Part shown: positions 18,821 to 26,906 of the stretch, one piece after another
How positions within the stretch are numbered: the stretch's first letter is position 1
How the letters are laid out: the number at the start of each line of letters is the position of its first letter
Assembly: GCF_035918095.1 (NCBI RefSeq)
Contig: NZ_CP109137.1
Span: forward strand, 930,001 to 994,000
Direction of reading: 5' to 3'
Length of the DNA: 64,000 nucleotides
Origin: Streptomyces sp. NBC_01750
GTDB lineage: Bacteria; Actinomycetota; Actinomycetes; Streptomycetales; Streptomycetaceae
Position numbers and translations under genes: made by a program
Notes under the pieces: generated by a model
What the model saw: only the letters and a program-made list of their open reading frames with translations
What the model was told of the DNA's origin: nothing
The model's database searches: none

Positions 18821-19159
18821 GGGCTCTCCTTGGTGTTCCGAGCGGGGCCGGGCGGAGGAGCAGAGGCGCGTTGCTTCACTGCCGCGGGGTGCACGGCACC
18901 ACGGCCACGGCCACGGCCGTGACGATCGGATGACGGCGTACCGGGGGTGTACGGGTGTCGCAGGAGGAGTAACCCGTCAGTAACCGCCATGCCGCGTTGA
19001 ATCGTGCGGCGGTCGGCGGGCACTGTCAACGCACATCAGCCACCCATGCCACAGAGGTATGGGCTGCTGTCGGCCACGGCTCAACTCCCTTGGCTGAATG
19101 GACACTTGTTCCCCTCAGTGCCCCTTACAGCCGCCGGGCCCGGCCGCTAACGTCCGCTC
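18821..19159. promoter_or_regulatory. divergent promoter region between the PKS operon and lysR
   Basis: This 339-base region separates the GTG of the first PKS gene from the ATG of the LysR gene and must hold both promoters. The part next to the PKS start contains a run of GGCCAC repeats (about 18895-18920). The clearest element is the LysR-type palindrome at 19037-19069, listed separately. I see no open frame with gene-like codon use and no confident -35/-10 pair. Confidence 0.6.
19037..19069. promoter_or_regulatory. LysR-type operator (T-N11-A palindrome)
   Basis: The core is CCCAT, 11 bases, ATGGG, which is exactly the T-N11-A arrangement of LysR-family boxes. Extending each side gives 11-base arms that match at 9 of 11 positions (cagccacccat against atgggctgctg). 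It lies about 90 bases before the lysR start and 217 before the PKS start, where a regulator controlling itself and the divergent operon would bind. Binding is inferred from form and place only. Confidence 0.65.
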
Positions 19160-20053
19160 ATGACCCCCACACTGCAACAGCTGCGCTATCTCGTAGCCGT
19201 CGCGGACTGCCGCTCCATCACCGCCGCGGCGTGCTCCGTCTATATCGCCCAGCCGGCCCTCTCCCGCTCCATCCAGTCCTTGGAACGCGATCTGGGTGTG
19301 GAGCTGCTGGACCGCAGAGGCCGAGCGGCGACCCTCACCCCCGAGGGCTCGCGTGTCGTACGCCTGGCCCGGACAGTCCTTGACGCCGTGGAGGCGATCG
19401 AGGACATCGGTCCGGTGCACGCGGGCAGTTCGCGCGGCACGCTGACGCTGGCCGCCACCCCCACCCTCTCCCTCGACCTCGCCGCCGATCTGGTGCCCTC
19501 CTTCACCGAACGCCATCGCGGCATCGAGGTACGCGTCCGCCAGCACGACAGCCGCGAGGCGCTCGTGCGGGCACTGATCGACGGCGGGGCGGAGCTCGGC
19601 CTGGTCGATCTCCCCGTCGACAAGGAACTCTCCACGCACCACCTCCAGGACCGCGAGGTCGTACTCATCTCACCGCCGGGATCAGGACTGCCCGACCCGA
19701 TGCCGTTCCGGATGCTGGGTGGACTGCGGATGGTGCTGCCGACCCCGGGCACCGGCCGGCGCACCGAGCTCGAGGCGATGTTCGGCCGGCTCGGCGTGCG
19801 CCCCGTGACCGTGGCGGAAGTGGATGAACGGCTGGCCTGGGTGACCAGCGTGACCGACGGGCGCGGCTCGCTGATCTGGTACCGGGACATGGTGTTACGG
19901 GCCTTCGGCCACCGCGTGGAGGTGCGGTCCTTCACTCCGCCGCTGCTGCGCGCCGTCGGCATCGTGCACCCGCGCGGCCCGCTGAGCCGCGCCGCCCGCG
20001 CCTTCCTCTCGCACGCATGCCACAACGCGCCCGTCCGGGAGCCCGCGAGATGA
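19160..20053 (+). CDS. LysR-family transcriptional regulator, likely controller of the PKS operon
   Basis: The 297-residue protein has the N-terminal winged helix-turn-helix of LysR regulators (LQQLRYLVAVADCRSITAAA at 5-24, then QPALSRSIQSLERDLGVELLDR at 31-52), followed by a two-lobed effector-binding domain from about residue 93. The helix-turn-helix normally carries a short side chain between AA and Y; here it reads SVYIAQPALS. Its start is 339 bases from the divergent PKS operon, and a T-N11-A palindrome sits between them. LysR regulators usually control the divergent neighbour and themselves, so this is the best candidate for the pathway switch. The effector is unknown. Confidence 0.92.
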   Translation: MTPTLQQLRYLVAVADCRSITAAACSVYIAQPALSRSIQSLERDLGVELLDRRGRAATLTPEGSRVVRLARTVLDAVEAIEDIGPVHAGSSRGTLTLAATPTLSLDLAADLVPSFTERHRGIEVRVRQHDSREALVRALIDGGAELGLVDLPVDKELSTHHLQDREVVLISPPGSGLPDPMPFRMLGGLRMVLPTPGTGRRTELEAMFGRLGVRPVTVAEVDERLAWVTSVTDGRGSLIWYRDMVLRAFGHRVEVRSFTPPLLRAVGIVHPRGPLSRAARAFLSHACHNAPVREPAR

Positions 20054-20184
20054 GCCGACCGGGCCGGCATACGCGCCGGGCCCCGGCCCCCGCTCCGCAG
20101 ATGTGCGGTATCGAAGGTCTCGCGCCCCTCGGCGGCGTCCTGCGGCGGGCGTCCTGAAGGCTCTGCTCGTGGCGGCAGCAACGC

Positions 20185-20224
20185 ACGATGCGCCCGCACC
20201 CTGTCGTGGGTGCGGGCGCATCGT
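20185..20224. terminator. strong hairpin terminator after the cold-shock gene
   Basis: Two 17-base arms (20185-20201 and 20208-20224) pair perfectly around a 6-base loop. The hairpin starts 10 bases past the cold-shock stop codon and lies between convergent genes (lysR on plus, csp on minus), so it can serve both. No T-run follows, as is common in Streptomyces. Confidence 0.85.
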
Positions 20225-20233
20225 CGGGTTGAA

Positions 20234-20437
20234 CTAGGCGGGGAGAATGTTCTCCGCCTGCGGGCCCTTCTGGCCCTGCGTGACGTCGAACGTCACCTTC
20301 TGGCCCTCCTGGAGCTCACGGAAGCCCGAGGTGGCGATGTTCGAGTAGTGGGCGAAGACGTCCGGGCCTCCACCATCCTGCTCGATGAAGCCGAAGCCCT
20401 TTTCCGAGTTGAACCACTTGACGGTTCCGCTGGCCAT
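20234..20437 (-). CDS. cold-shock domain protein (CspA family)
   Basis: This 67-residue single cold-shock-domain protein has the start GGAGG-acaa-ATG. The RNP1 motif KGFGFIEQD (13-21) and RNP2-like DVFAHYSNI (26-34) are intact, and WFN at 8-10 is the conserved aromatic surface. Such proteins bind single-stranded RNA or DNA and keep mRNA unstructured; in Streptomyces they are often abundant and not only cold-induced. It is monocistronic, with its own strong terminator and a leader containing two hairpins. Confidence 0.97.
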   Translation of the reverse strand: MASGTVKWFNSEKGFGFIEQDGGGPDVFAHYSNIATSGFRELQEGQKVTFDVTQGQKGPQAENILPA

Positions 20438-20718
20438 TTGTCCTCCAAGGGGACTCGTAGTCGGTTCCCGCACCGTGCGGGATCCGGAGGTGATCGCCCT
20501 GGCCCTCAGAGACTCTGAACAGCAAAACGCCCGTGAACTCGCGCTCACGGGCGACCGGTACTTCGGAACCATGACAGCTGAACTCGACGCTACACGGACA
20601 ACCGGCCGTAGGGCCACAACAACGATCAAGTCGTTGCCAGATACCCGCCCCCGAAGGCGGCACAGGTCCCGGTGCGGCGCCCACCGGGACCCGACCGCCG
20701 CCGTCGTCCGGGCGCGGT
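20438..20718 (-). promoter_or_regulatory. leader and promoter region of the cold-shock gene with two hairpins
   Basis: The 281 bases before the cold-shock gene hold two perfect inverted repeats: 20466-20473 with 20475-20482 (TCCCGCAC/GTGCGGGA, one-base loop) and 20528-20536 with 20545-20553 (CGCCCGTGA/TCACGGGCG, 8-base loop). Long structured leaders are known for csp genes elsewhere. Here they could be a post-transcriptional control region, or the outer one could terminate incoming transcription. No further gene is visible. Confidence 0.5.
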
Positions 20719-21633
20719 TTATCCCAGTTCGAGACTGGTGACCCCATAGGTGCGCGCCATCCAGGTATCGGGGACGGGGCCGGTGTACATGCGCACGGTC
20801 TGGAAGCGGGGTGTGAGGCCGCGGGCCTTGGCGAGCGCGCCGGCGGCATGCTGCGGTTCGGGGATGTCGACAGAGACTTCCTCGTCCGGGCCGAGGTGCG
20901 CGACGAGGGTGTCGAAAAGCGCTTCGGCACCCTGCGGAGTGTCGGCGAAGAGCGGGCCGATGCGATGGCCGTCGCGGGCGGGCCGGATCACTCCGTAACC
21001 GGCGACCCCGCCGTCGCGCAGATAGACGTACGCGGTGTGGCCGGCGGCGGTCAGCCAGCGGGTGAGGAAGGCGCGCCGTCCGGCCGGGAAGCACTGCCGG
21101 TCGTAGGCGGCGATCGCGTCGAGGTGTGCCGGGGTGACGGGCACGGCTCCCGCTGCCGGGATGCCGGACCGCTCGGGGCGGCCGCCGTGGCGGACGGTGT
21201 CATTGGCGGCGGTGAACCCGGCGCGTTGGTAGTTGGCGGTCTGGGCGGGTACGGCGTCCAGGCCGATGGTCCGGGTTCCGGCGTGCGGGAATGCGGCCTG
21301 CCAGGTGGCCATGCCCAACCCCTGCCGACGGTGGTCGGGATGGACCAGGTAGTAGCCGAGGAAGGCGAACTGCTCCGAGTAGTTGACGATCGAGATCGCC
21401 GAGACCGCCCGGGTGCCCAGGCGGCCGATGAAGAACCCGGCGGGATCGGTGGGATGGAACAGGGCCGCATCGTCGCGGCCGGGATTCCACCCTTCCTCGG
21501 CGGCCCACTCGACCACCTGATGCCATTCGTCCGGCGAGGCGCCGGTGACGGTGAGTGCGTCGGAGCCCGGGGCGGCGGGAGTCCGGGCCTCGCTGGTGGA
21601 GCGCGGCTGAGGGGTTTCGCCGAGGGGGTGCAT
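20719..21633 (-). CDS. GNAT-family N-acetyltransferase, two-domain (YitH type)
   Basis: The 304-residue protein has a GNAT domain in the first half: [18 protein letters not shown] near 42-59, [18 protein letters not shown], then the acetyl-CoA loop [15 protein letters not shown] at about 97-111 (R/Q-x-x-G-x-G/A signature). The second half ([25 protein letters not shown] onward) matches the C-terminal domain found in YitH/HolE-like acetyltransferases. The acceptor is unknown. It is a single gene on the minus strand, 79 bases after the permease start region, with no clear operon partner. Confidence 0.88.
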   Translation of the reverse strand: MHPLGETPQPRSTSEARTPAAPGSDALTVTGASPDEWHQVVEWAAEEGWNPGRDDAALFHPTDPAGFFIGRLGTRAVSAISIVNYSEQFAFLGYYLVHPDHRRQGLGMATWQAAFPHAGTRTIGLDAVPAQTANYQRAGFTAANDTVRHGGRPERSGIPAAGAVPVTPAHLDAIAAYDRQCFPAGRRAFLTRWLTAAGHTAYVYLRDGGVAGYGVIRPARDGHRIGPLFADTPQGAEALFDTLVAHLGPDEEVSVDIPEPQHAAGALAKARGLTPRFQTVRMYTGPVPDTWMARTYGVTSLELG

Positions 21634-21712
21634 ACCTGCTGTTCGTCCCTTCCGATGGGGCCGGCACGGCCGCCGCGAGCGGCCTGCCGGTGCTGTGACT
21701 GGCGCTTACGGG

Positions 21713-23251
21713 TCAGATCAGGTCCATGGCAGCCACTTCGTCGGGGCTGCCGTAGCTGACGGGCCCGTGGAAGCGCCGGCGGGCAGTGGCGAACCACCAC
21801 ACCGTGGCGATGAGCAGCACCACTCCCAGTGCGATCGGCGCGTAGTTGAACGAGTCCGCGGTGATCGGCGAAACCTGCGGCAGCATGAACAGCAGACTAC
21901 TGATCACGATCCAGGTCACGGCGATACCGGCGACGGGCTTGCCGTAACGCCCCAGGTTCCACGGGCCGGGCTCGAAGTCGTCCAGCCGCAGCCGGAGGAA
22001 GATCGGCACGCCGTAGGCGAGGAAGAGCCCGACGACATTGACGCTCACGATGGCGGTGAAGGCGGTGTGGGACCACCAGCCGGGCAGTACCAGCACCATG
22101 GGGCAGACCGCGGCGAGCCATACGGCCTTGACGGGTGTCCGCGTACGGGAGGACACCGAATGCCACCAACGGGAGCCGGGCATCGCCCCGTCGCGGGAGA
22201 AGGCGAAGATCTGGCGGGTATTGCTGGTCATGTTGGCCAGACCGCAAAACAGCATGGCGCCGATCACGATCAGCAGGAGCAGCTTGGCCGTGCCCGTGCC
22301 GAGCGCGTCGATGAGAACCTGCACCGGCGGCGCCGACGCACTCGCCGTACCGGCATAATCACGGATCGCGTACACCAGAGCGAGCATGAGGATCAGTCCG
22401 GTGATCGCCGAGTAGGCGATCGCACGCATAATGCCCTTGGGCGCGTTGACGGTTGCCTTCACCGTCTCTTCGGACATGTGGAAGCTGCCGTCGAAGCCGG
22501 TGAACGTCCAGCTCGTGACGAGCAGCCCAAGCATTGCCGCGTACATGCCATTGCTGAAACCGGTGTTATTGACGAAATGGGTCATGAACGACGCCGGCTG
22601 GTGGTGCGTCGGTATGACGATCAGCGAGGTGACGATCAGCACCATGCCGATCAGCAGCCACCATACGGAGATCCGGTTCACCAGGGCGACGAGCTGGACC
22701 GTGTACGTATTGGCCAGCGCCTGGAGCAGCAGGATCACCGCTGCGATGCCGACCGTTTGCTGCGCGGTCGCCTCGTAGGAGGGCCACTGCATCGCGATGA
22801 ACGCCTGGATGAAAGTGGCGGCGGCGTAGTTGGTGGCGGCGGTACCGCCCACCTGACCGACGAAGTTCAGCCAGCCCGTGTACCAGGACCAGGCGCCGCG
22901 ATGACGCTTGGCCAGTTTGCCCGCGGAGAAGTACAACGCGCCGCTGGTCGGGTAGGCGGAGGCGATTTCGCCCATGGCCGCACCGACGAAGAGCACCATG
23001 ACCGACACGCCGATCCAGCCGAAGATGAGAATCCGCGGCCCACCGGCACCCATTCCGAAACCGAAGGCGGAAAAGATGCCGGAGATGATGTTGATGATCG
23101 TGAACGAGATGGCGAAATTGTCGAATGCACGGAATCGGCGGGTAAGCTTCCGCGGATATCCCATGGCATGCAGCGTGGCGTCATCATCGAGAGTGGCAGA
23201 GGATTCACCGTGACGGGCTTTCGAGCGAGATGGATACGTGCGCTCGGACAC
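21713..23251 (-). CDS. APC-family amino acid permease
   Basis: The protein has 512 residues from a GTG at 23251 with GGAAAGG eight bases upstream; an ATG at 23311 has no ribosome site and gives a non-homologous tail. About 12 hydrophobic helices are visible. The family signature is at the start: YPRKLTRRFRAFDNFAISFTIINIISG, then FGFGMGAGGP as the discontinuous helix 1 that binds substrate. TSWTFTGFDGSFHMSEET near 285-302 is the helix 6 region characteristic of GABA/choline-type (ACT/BAT1) permeases of the APC superfamily. It probably imports an amino acid or GABA-like compound by proton symport. Substrate is not predictable. It follows the hypothetical gene at 23349 by 97 bases. Confidence 0.92.
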   Translation of the reverse strand: MSERTYPSRSKARHGESSATLDDDATLHAMGYPRKLTRRFRAFDNFAISFTIINIISGIFSAFGFGMGAGGPRILIFGWIGVSVMVLFVGAAMGEIASAYPTSGALYFSAGKLAKRHRGAWSWYTGWLNFVGQVGGTAATNYAAATFIQAFIAMQWPSYEATAQQTVGIAAVILLLQALANTYTVQLVALVNRISVWWLLIGMVLIVTSLIVIPTHHQPASFMTHFVNNTGFSNGMYAAMLGLLVTSWTFTGFDGSFHMSEETVKATVNAPKGIMRAIAYSAITGLILMLALVYAIRDYAGTASASAPPVQVLIDALGTGTAKLLLLIVIGAMLFCGLANMTSNTRQIFAFSRDGAMPGSRWWHSVSSRTRTPVKAVWLAAVCPMVLVLPGWWSHTAFTAIVSVNVVGLFLAYGVPIFLRLRLDDFEPGPWNLGRYGKPVAGIAVTWIVISSLLFMLPQVSPITADSFNYAPIALGVVLLIATVWWFATARRRFHGPVSYGSPDEVAAMDLI

Positions 23252-23348
23252 AATCGCAGCCTTTCCGATAGGGCTGATGGGGGGTGATTGCGCTGAAAGG
23301 AAATTTTTCATCGTGCACTCTGGAGGTCGGTAAACTCGCCAGAGCGGT

Positions 23349-24305
23349 TCAGGCGGCATCGGGGATCGGCAGTCCGCATGAGCGTCTCGCCCTGGTGAGC
23401 TGCTCCGCGGGTTCGCCGAACGCACTCCAGGGCATTCGAGAGGCATAGGGGCCCATAGCCGTGAAGACTTCCCGAGCCTCGAATTCGCGCTTCGCCATGT
23501 ACAGCGCGTGCCCCAGGTACGACAGGTCCAGCACCGGAGTGAACCGGTAGCCGGCCACCTGCGGAAACCAGTGGTGGTAGCTTCCCGTCGCCGTGGCGAT
23601 CCACTGGGACTGCTCCCACGTGCTGTCGGCCAGCAGGGCGGAGGGGTCGTAGTCCTCGACGAGCGCCACCAGCGGGAGCAGCCGAAGGGCCGAGGAGGCA
23701 GGCGCCCGGTGACTGAGGAACGAGGCGACGTCCCATCTCGCGCTCGCCGACCCGCCGTGACGGGTGAAGAAGAAGGCCAGGAACCGGTGGTGCGCTTCGC
23801 GGTTCCAGGGGTCGAGCCGGAGAATGCGGGAGAACAGATACCAAGGGCCCGTCGGTGCGGTCAGCAGCCCTTGCGGAGCGGGATCGCGGGGGCGGCGAAG
23901 CCGGGCCATGGCCAGTTGAGCCACCCACGGGGTCGGGTCCTCGGGCAGCATCCGCGCCGCCCGCTCACACGCCGTCTGTGCGATGCCCACGAGGGTGCCG
24001 GCCCGACGGTCACCGGCATCGGCCATGCGTAACGCCCGGAGCATCGCCACGCGCGCCCACAGCAGTGCGGCCTCCGCGCTCGGCTCCTCGGCCAGCCAGC
24101 GCTCGGCCAGATCCGAGTCCGCGGCCTCGGAAGCCAGTACCAAAGACCGGTGGGCCCGCACGTCGAAATCGCCACGTGCCTCTTTCAGGATGTCGTGTGC
24201 GCCGAGGTACCTGCCGGCCTTCACATCAATGCATGCTCGTGCCAACTGGCGATCGTCGGCCGCCGGATGCCACACGTACTGCCCCTCGAAGGAGCCAGCA
24301 GCCAC
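23349..24305 (-). CDS. conserved hypothetical protein, alpha-helical repeat-like
   Basis: The protein has 318 residues from a GTG at 24305 with GGGAGGGG upstream; a longer frame to 24404 lacks a ribosome site and coding bias. I do not recognise a family by motif. The sequence is rich in short amphipathic helices (ARACIDVKAGRYLGAHDILKEA, LASEAADSDLAERWLAEE, ARVAMLRALRMADAG), which suggests TPR-like helical repeats. Conserved-looking aromatic stretches follow, such as GSYHHWFPQVAGYRF and DLSYLGHALYMAKREFEARE. There is no signal peptide or membrane segment. Proteins of this look are found across Streptomyces without known function. Confidence 0.7.
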   Translation of the reverse strand: MAAGSFEGQYVWHPAADDRQLARACIDVKAGRYLGAHDILKEARGDFDVRAHRSLVLASEAADSDLAERWLAEEPSAEAALLWARVAMLRALRMADAGDRRAGTLVGIAQTACERAARMLPEDPTPWVAQLAMARLRRPRDPAPQGLLTAPTGPWYLFSRILRLDPWNREAHHRFLAFFFTRHGGSASARWDVASFLSHRAPASSALRLLPLVALVEDYDPSALLADSTWEQSQWIATATGSYHHWFPQVAGYRFTPVLDLSYLGHALYMAKREFEAREVFTAMGPYASRMPWSAFGEPAEQLTRARRSCGLPIPDAA

Positions 24306-24725
24306 GTTCCCCTCCCGATCCCGCAGTCGGCACCACTCACGACACACATTTCCGGCCACCGCCGAATTCGGCCTGATCCGACAGATCCACCGGCAGCGGT
24401 CCACACCCTACTCAAACATCAACTCGACTCGAAACTGGTAGCCCGGAATATCTGGCTTCAATTCGATTGCCTCCGGCATTCAAGACGGATGCCGTCCATG
24501 CCGCGTAGGCGCGCTGGCATATGCCTTTCTCCCGGAATCCGCCCGGACACCTATCTATTGATGGCGGCATTCCAGGACGAAGCGACCGCGGACAGGTCGG
24601 CTCCGACCACTTCCACGCGGCGCCGGAAAACGATGCGTCCCTGGTGGCGGGCACGTGCAGATGCGAACCCGGCGACCTGCGCCCACTCTGGAGAAGCGGG
24701 GGCGACGCGGCGAGGAGGATGACCG
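24306..24725. other. intergenic region, no gene recognised
   Basis: This 420-base gap separates two divergent genes. Base composition is less GC-rich than its neighbours, especially around 24400-24480. The open frames in it have no third-position GC bias or recognisable protein. Promoters for both genes must lie here, but I cannot assign boxes with confidence. The AGGAGG at the right end belongs to the small antitoxin-like gene. Confidence 0.5.
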
Positions 24726-24920
24726 ATGTCCGTGATGGACAAGATCAAGCACATGCTCAAGGGCCATGAGTCTCAGGCCGACCAGGGCATCGACAAGACG
24801 GGCGACTTCATCGACGACAAGACACAGGGCAAGCACCGACGCCAGGTCGACACCGCCCAGGACAGCATGAAGGAGCAGTTCGGCACGGACCGGGACCGGG
24901 ACAACCCGCCCCAGCCCTGA
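24726..24920 (+). CDS. small antitoxin-like protein (MT0933 family)
   Basis: This 64-residue hydrophilic protein starts at an ATG with GAGGAGG upstream; a second in-frame ATG lies three codons on. The pattern MDKIKHMLKGHESQADQGIDKTGDFIDDKTQGKH is that of the short MT0933-like antitoxin family of actinobacteria. No toxin gene adjoins it, so a true toxin-antitoxin role is not supported here. In Streptomyces such orphan copies are common. A strong hairpin follows it. Confidence 0.82.
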   Translation: MSVMDKIKHMLKGHESQADQGIDKTGDFIDDKTQGKHRRQVDTAQDSMKEQFGTDRDRDNPPQP

Positions 24921-24950
24921 CAAGGTCGAGCCACTCCCGCTCGTTCGTTC

Positions 24951-24985
24951 GTCTCCGCCGCCCTCGGTACGAGGGCGGCGGAGAC
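24951..24985. terminator. bidirectional hairpin terminator
   Basis: Perfect 15-base arms (24951-24965 and 24971-24985) enclose a 5-base loop. It lies between the convergent small antitoxin-like gene and the SnoaL-like gene and can stop transcription from both sides. Confidence 0.88.
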
Positions 24986-25028
24986 AGTCATGACACGGGC
25001 AGCAGGCCGGAGCGGGAAAGCGGGCCGA

Positions 25029-25460
25029 TCAGCGATCGGCGGGCTCGGGCACGAGACCGTCCGCGACGAGACCGGCGAGCACCGCCTCGCCCAACGCGCG
25101 GACCGCGGACTGCGGACGGACCATCACAGTGAACTCCTTGACCCGGCCCGTCCCGTCGAACTGGAGCAGATCGATGCCGTGGATCTGCATGCCGTTCACG
25201 GCGGCCCGGAAGAGCAGGATCTCCGACGGAGCCTCCTCGCCGTCCGTACTGGTCTCGGCCGCGCCGTCGAACTCTCCGATGTAACGGAAGTCCTCGAAGG
25301 TGCGCAGCAGGACACCGAAGAGGCCCAGCACCATCTGCCTGCCCTCGAAGGGCGTGAACTTCACCGGGCTGTACAAGCGGACATCCTCGGTGAACAGCTC
25401 GTCCAGCGCGGCAAGATCCCGCGTCTCCACGGCCGCGCGGAAACGTTCAGCGGTCCCCAT
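25029..25460 (-). CDS. SnoaL-like/NTF2-fold protein
   Basis: This 143-residue protein has the cone-shaped NTF2/SnoaL fold pattern: an N-terminal helix pair (TAERFRAAVETRDLAALDELF), LYSPVKFTPFEGRQMVLGLF with the conserved F-x-G turn, and a C-terminal beta-strand region ending VKEFTVMVRP. AGGAGG sits just before the ATG. It is divergent from padR across a perfect inverted repeat and so is the probable PadR target. Family members are small-molecule isomerases or hydrolases or have no catalytic role; this one cannot be assigned further. Confidence 0.85.
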   Translation of the reverse strand: MGTAERFRAAVETRDLAALDELFTEDVRLYSPVKFTPFEGRQMVLGLFGVLLRTFEDFRYIGEFDGAAETSTDGEEAPSEILLFRAAVNGMQIHGIDLLQFDGTGRVKEFTVMVRPQSAVRALGEAVLAGLVADGLVPEPADR

Positions 25461-25484
25461 GACTCCTCCTGATCCCGATTCTTC

Positions 25485-25524
25485 TCATACTCAAGAATCC
25501 GACTAGTCAGTTTCTTGAGTATGA
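25485..25524. promoter_or_regulatory. PadR operator: 13-base perfect inverted repeat
   Basis: TCATACTCAAGAA (25485-25497) is repeated inverted and without mismatch at 25512-25524, with a 14-base spacer. It lies in the 101-base gap between the SnoaL-like gene and padR, close to both starts. PadR regulators commonly bind such dyads and repress themselves and a divergent gene. Confidence 0.75.
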
Positions 25525-25561
25525 TGCAGGGACGGGCAAGGAAATGGGAAGGGCTGCTTCG

Positions 25562-26131
25562 ATGGCACTGCGGCACGCCGTACTGGCGGCGCTCCTGGAC
25601 GGTGAGTACAGCGGATACCAGCTGGCCAAGGCGTTCGACGTCGGCGTCGCGAACTTCTGGCACGCGCTGCCGCAGCAGCTGTACGCCGAACTGGCCAAGC
25701 TGGAGAAGGAAGGCCTGGTCGCGGGCCGCCAGGTGGTCCAGGAGACCCGGCCCAACAAGCGGCTGTTCCAGGTCACCGAGGCCGGACTCGCCGAGCTCGA
25801 GCAGTTCGCGGCAGCCTCGTCGAAACCCTCGTTCATCCGCGACGACCTGCTGGTCAAGGTCCAGGCCGTGGACCGGGTCACCGCCGGCCCCGTGATCGAA
25901 CAGCTCGAGGAGCGAGCCACCGTCGCGCAGGCCAAGGTCGAGCTCTTCGGCAAGCTGCTGCGGCAGATGCGCGGCAAGGCGGACGAGGAGGAGTTCCTGC
26001 TGCGCGGAGAGCGGATCGGGCCGTACCTGACCTGCCTGCGCGGTCTGGCCTTCGAGGAGGACAACCGGGACTGGTGCATGCGGATCGCGTCCGTTCTGCG
26101 GAAGAGACGGAGCACTCATGCCGAGCGGTGA
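25562..26131 (+). CDS. PadR-family transcriptional regulator
   Basis: The protein has 189 residues. I chose the ATG at 25562 because GGAAGGG precedes it by seven bases and MALRHAVLAALLDGEYSGYQ is the usual PadR beginning; an ATG at 25544 is also in frame. The winged helix covers residues 1-80, with LYAELAKLEKEGLV as recognition helix and NKRLFQVTEAGLAEL as the wing. The C-terminal half is a coiled-coil dimerisation arm. It shares a regulatory region with the SnoaL-like gene and overlaps the SGNH-hydrolase start by 14 bases. The ligand is unknown, but PadR members often sense phenolics or drugs. Confidence 0.93.
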   Translation: MALRHAVLAALLDGEYSGYQLAKAFDVGVANFWHALPQQLYAELAKLEKEGLVAGRQVVQETRPNKRLFQVTEAGLAELEQFAAASSKPSFIRDDLLVKVQAVDRVTAGPVIEQLEERATVAQAKVELFGKLLRQMRGKADEEEFLLRGERIGPYLTCLRGLAFEEDNRDWCMRIASVLRKRRSTHAER

Positions 26132-26906
26132 ATACCTGCGTTACGTGGCGCTGGGCGACAGTCAGACCGAGGGCCTCGGCGACGGCGACGACACGATCGG
26201 CCTGCGGGGCTGGGCCGACCGTCTCGCCGAACACCTCGCGGCCGCCGACCCCCGTCTCCAGTACGCGAATCTGGCCGTACGGGGACGGGTCGCCGCTCAG
26301 GTCCGCGCCGAGCAGCTCGGCCCCGCCCTGGACCTGCGGCCCGACCTGGTCACCGTCGTCGCCGGGGTCAACGACCTGCTGCGGCCCCGGTTCGATGCCG
26401 CCGAGGTGGCCGGTCATCTGGAGGCGATGTTCGCCGCGTTCACCGCCGCCGGGGCGCACGTGGTGACGCTCACCTTCCCCGACGTGGCGAAGATCGCGCC
26501 CCTCGCCCGGCCGGTCAGGTCCCGCGTGTTCGATCTCAACGACCGCATCCGCGCCGCTGCGGTCCGGCACGGGGCCACGGTCGCCGACACCGCCCGGCAC
26601 GCCGTCGCCACCGATCCGCGGCTGTGGAGCGCCGACCGGCTGCACGCCGGTCCGCTGGGCCACGAGCGGATCGCCGCGGCCGTTGCCCATGCCATCGAGC
26701 TGCCCGGAAGCGATGAGACCTGGACACTCCCTCTGCCGCCGCAGCCGCGTCCCACCGGTCGGCAGGCCGTCCGGACCGAACTGCTCTGGGCCACCGCCTT
26801 CCTCGGCCCGTGGCTCGGCCGGCGCCTTCGCGGCCGGTCGTCCGGCGACGGCCGCACCGCCAAGCGCCCGCAGCTCCTGCCGGTAAGCCGTGACCAGCAC
26901 TCATGA
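26118..26906 (+). CDS. SGNH/GDSL-family hydrolase
   Basis: This 262-residue protein has the four SGNH blocks in order: block I ALGDSQTEG with the serine at about 15, block II AVRGRVA (glycine replaced by the usual neighbouring pattern), block III VVAGVNDLL with the asparagine, and block V DRLHAGPLGHERI with Asp and His. There is no signal peptide, so it is probably cytosolic. The ATG lies inside the end of padR, so the two are co-transcribed. The last 50 residues are basic and low in complexity. Substrate is probably an acetyl- or acyl-ester, not further defined. Confidence 0.92.
   Translation: MPSGEYLRYVALGDSQTEGLGDGDDTIGLRGWADRLAEHLAAADPRLQYANLAVRGRVAAQVRAEQLGPALDLRPDLVTVVAGVNDLLRPRFDAAEVAGHLEAMFAAFTAAGAHVVTLTFPDVAKIAPLARPVRSRVFDLNDRIRAAAVRHGATVADTARHAVATDPRLWSADRLHAGPLGHERIAAAVAHAIELPGSDETWTLPLPPQPRPTGRQAVRTELLWATAFLGPWLGRRLRGRSSGDGRTAKRPQLLPVSRDQHS

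Noticed and set aside
3232..18922. Very long plus-strand open frames opposite the PKS and tailoring genes (for example 3232-5118, 9157-11934, 13826-17539)
   Set aside because: They lie antisense to genes with clear motifs and strong codon bias; their translations are low-complexity Gly/Arg/Ala-rich, the usual shadow of high-GC coding DNA.
24412..24654. 80-codon minus-strand frame in the 24306-24725 gap
   Set aside because: It has no codon bias, no ribosome site and no family resemblance.
24726..24920. Toxin-antitoxin pair
   Set aside because: Only the antitoxin-like gene is present; the neighbouring genes are a strong terminator and a SnoaL-like protein.
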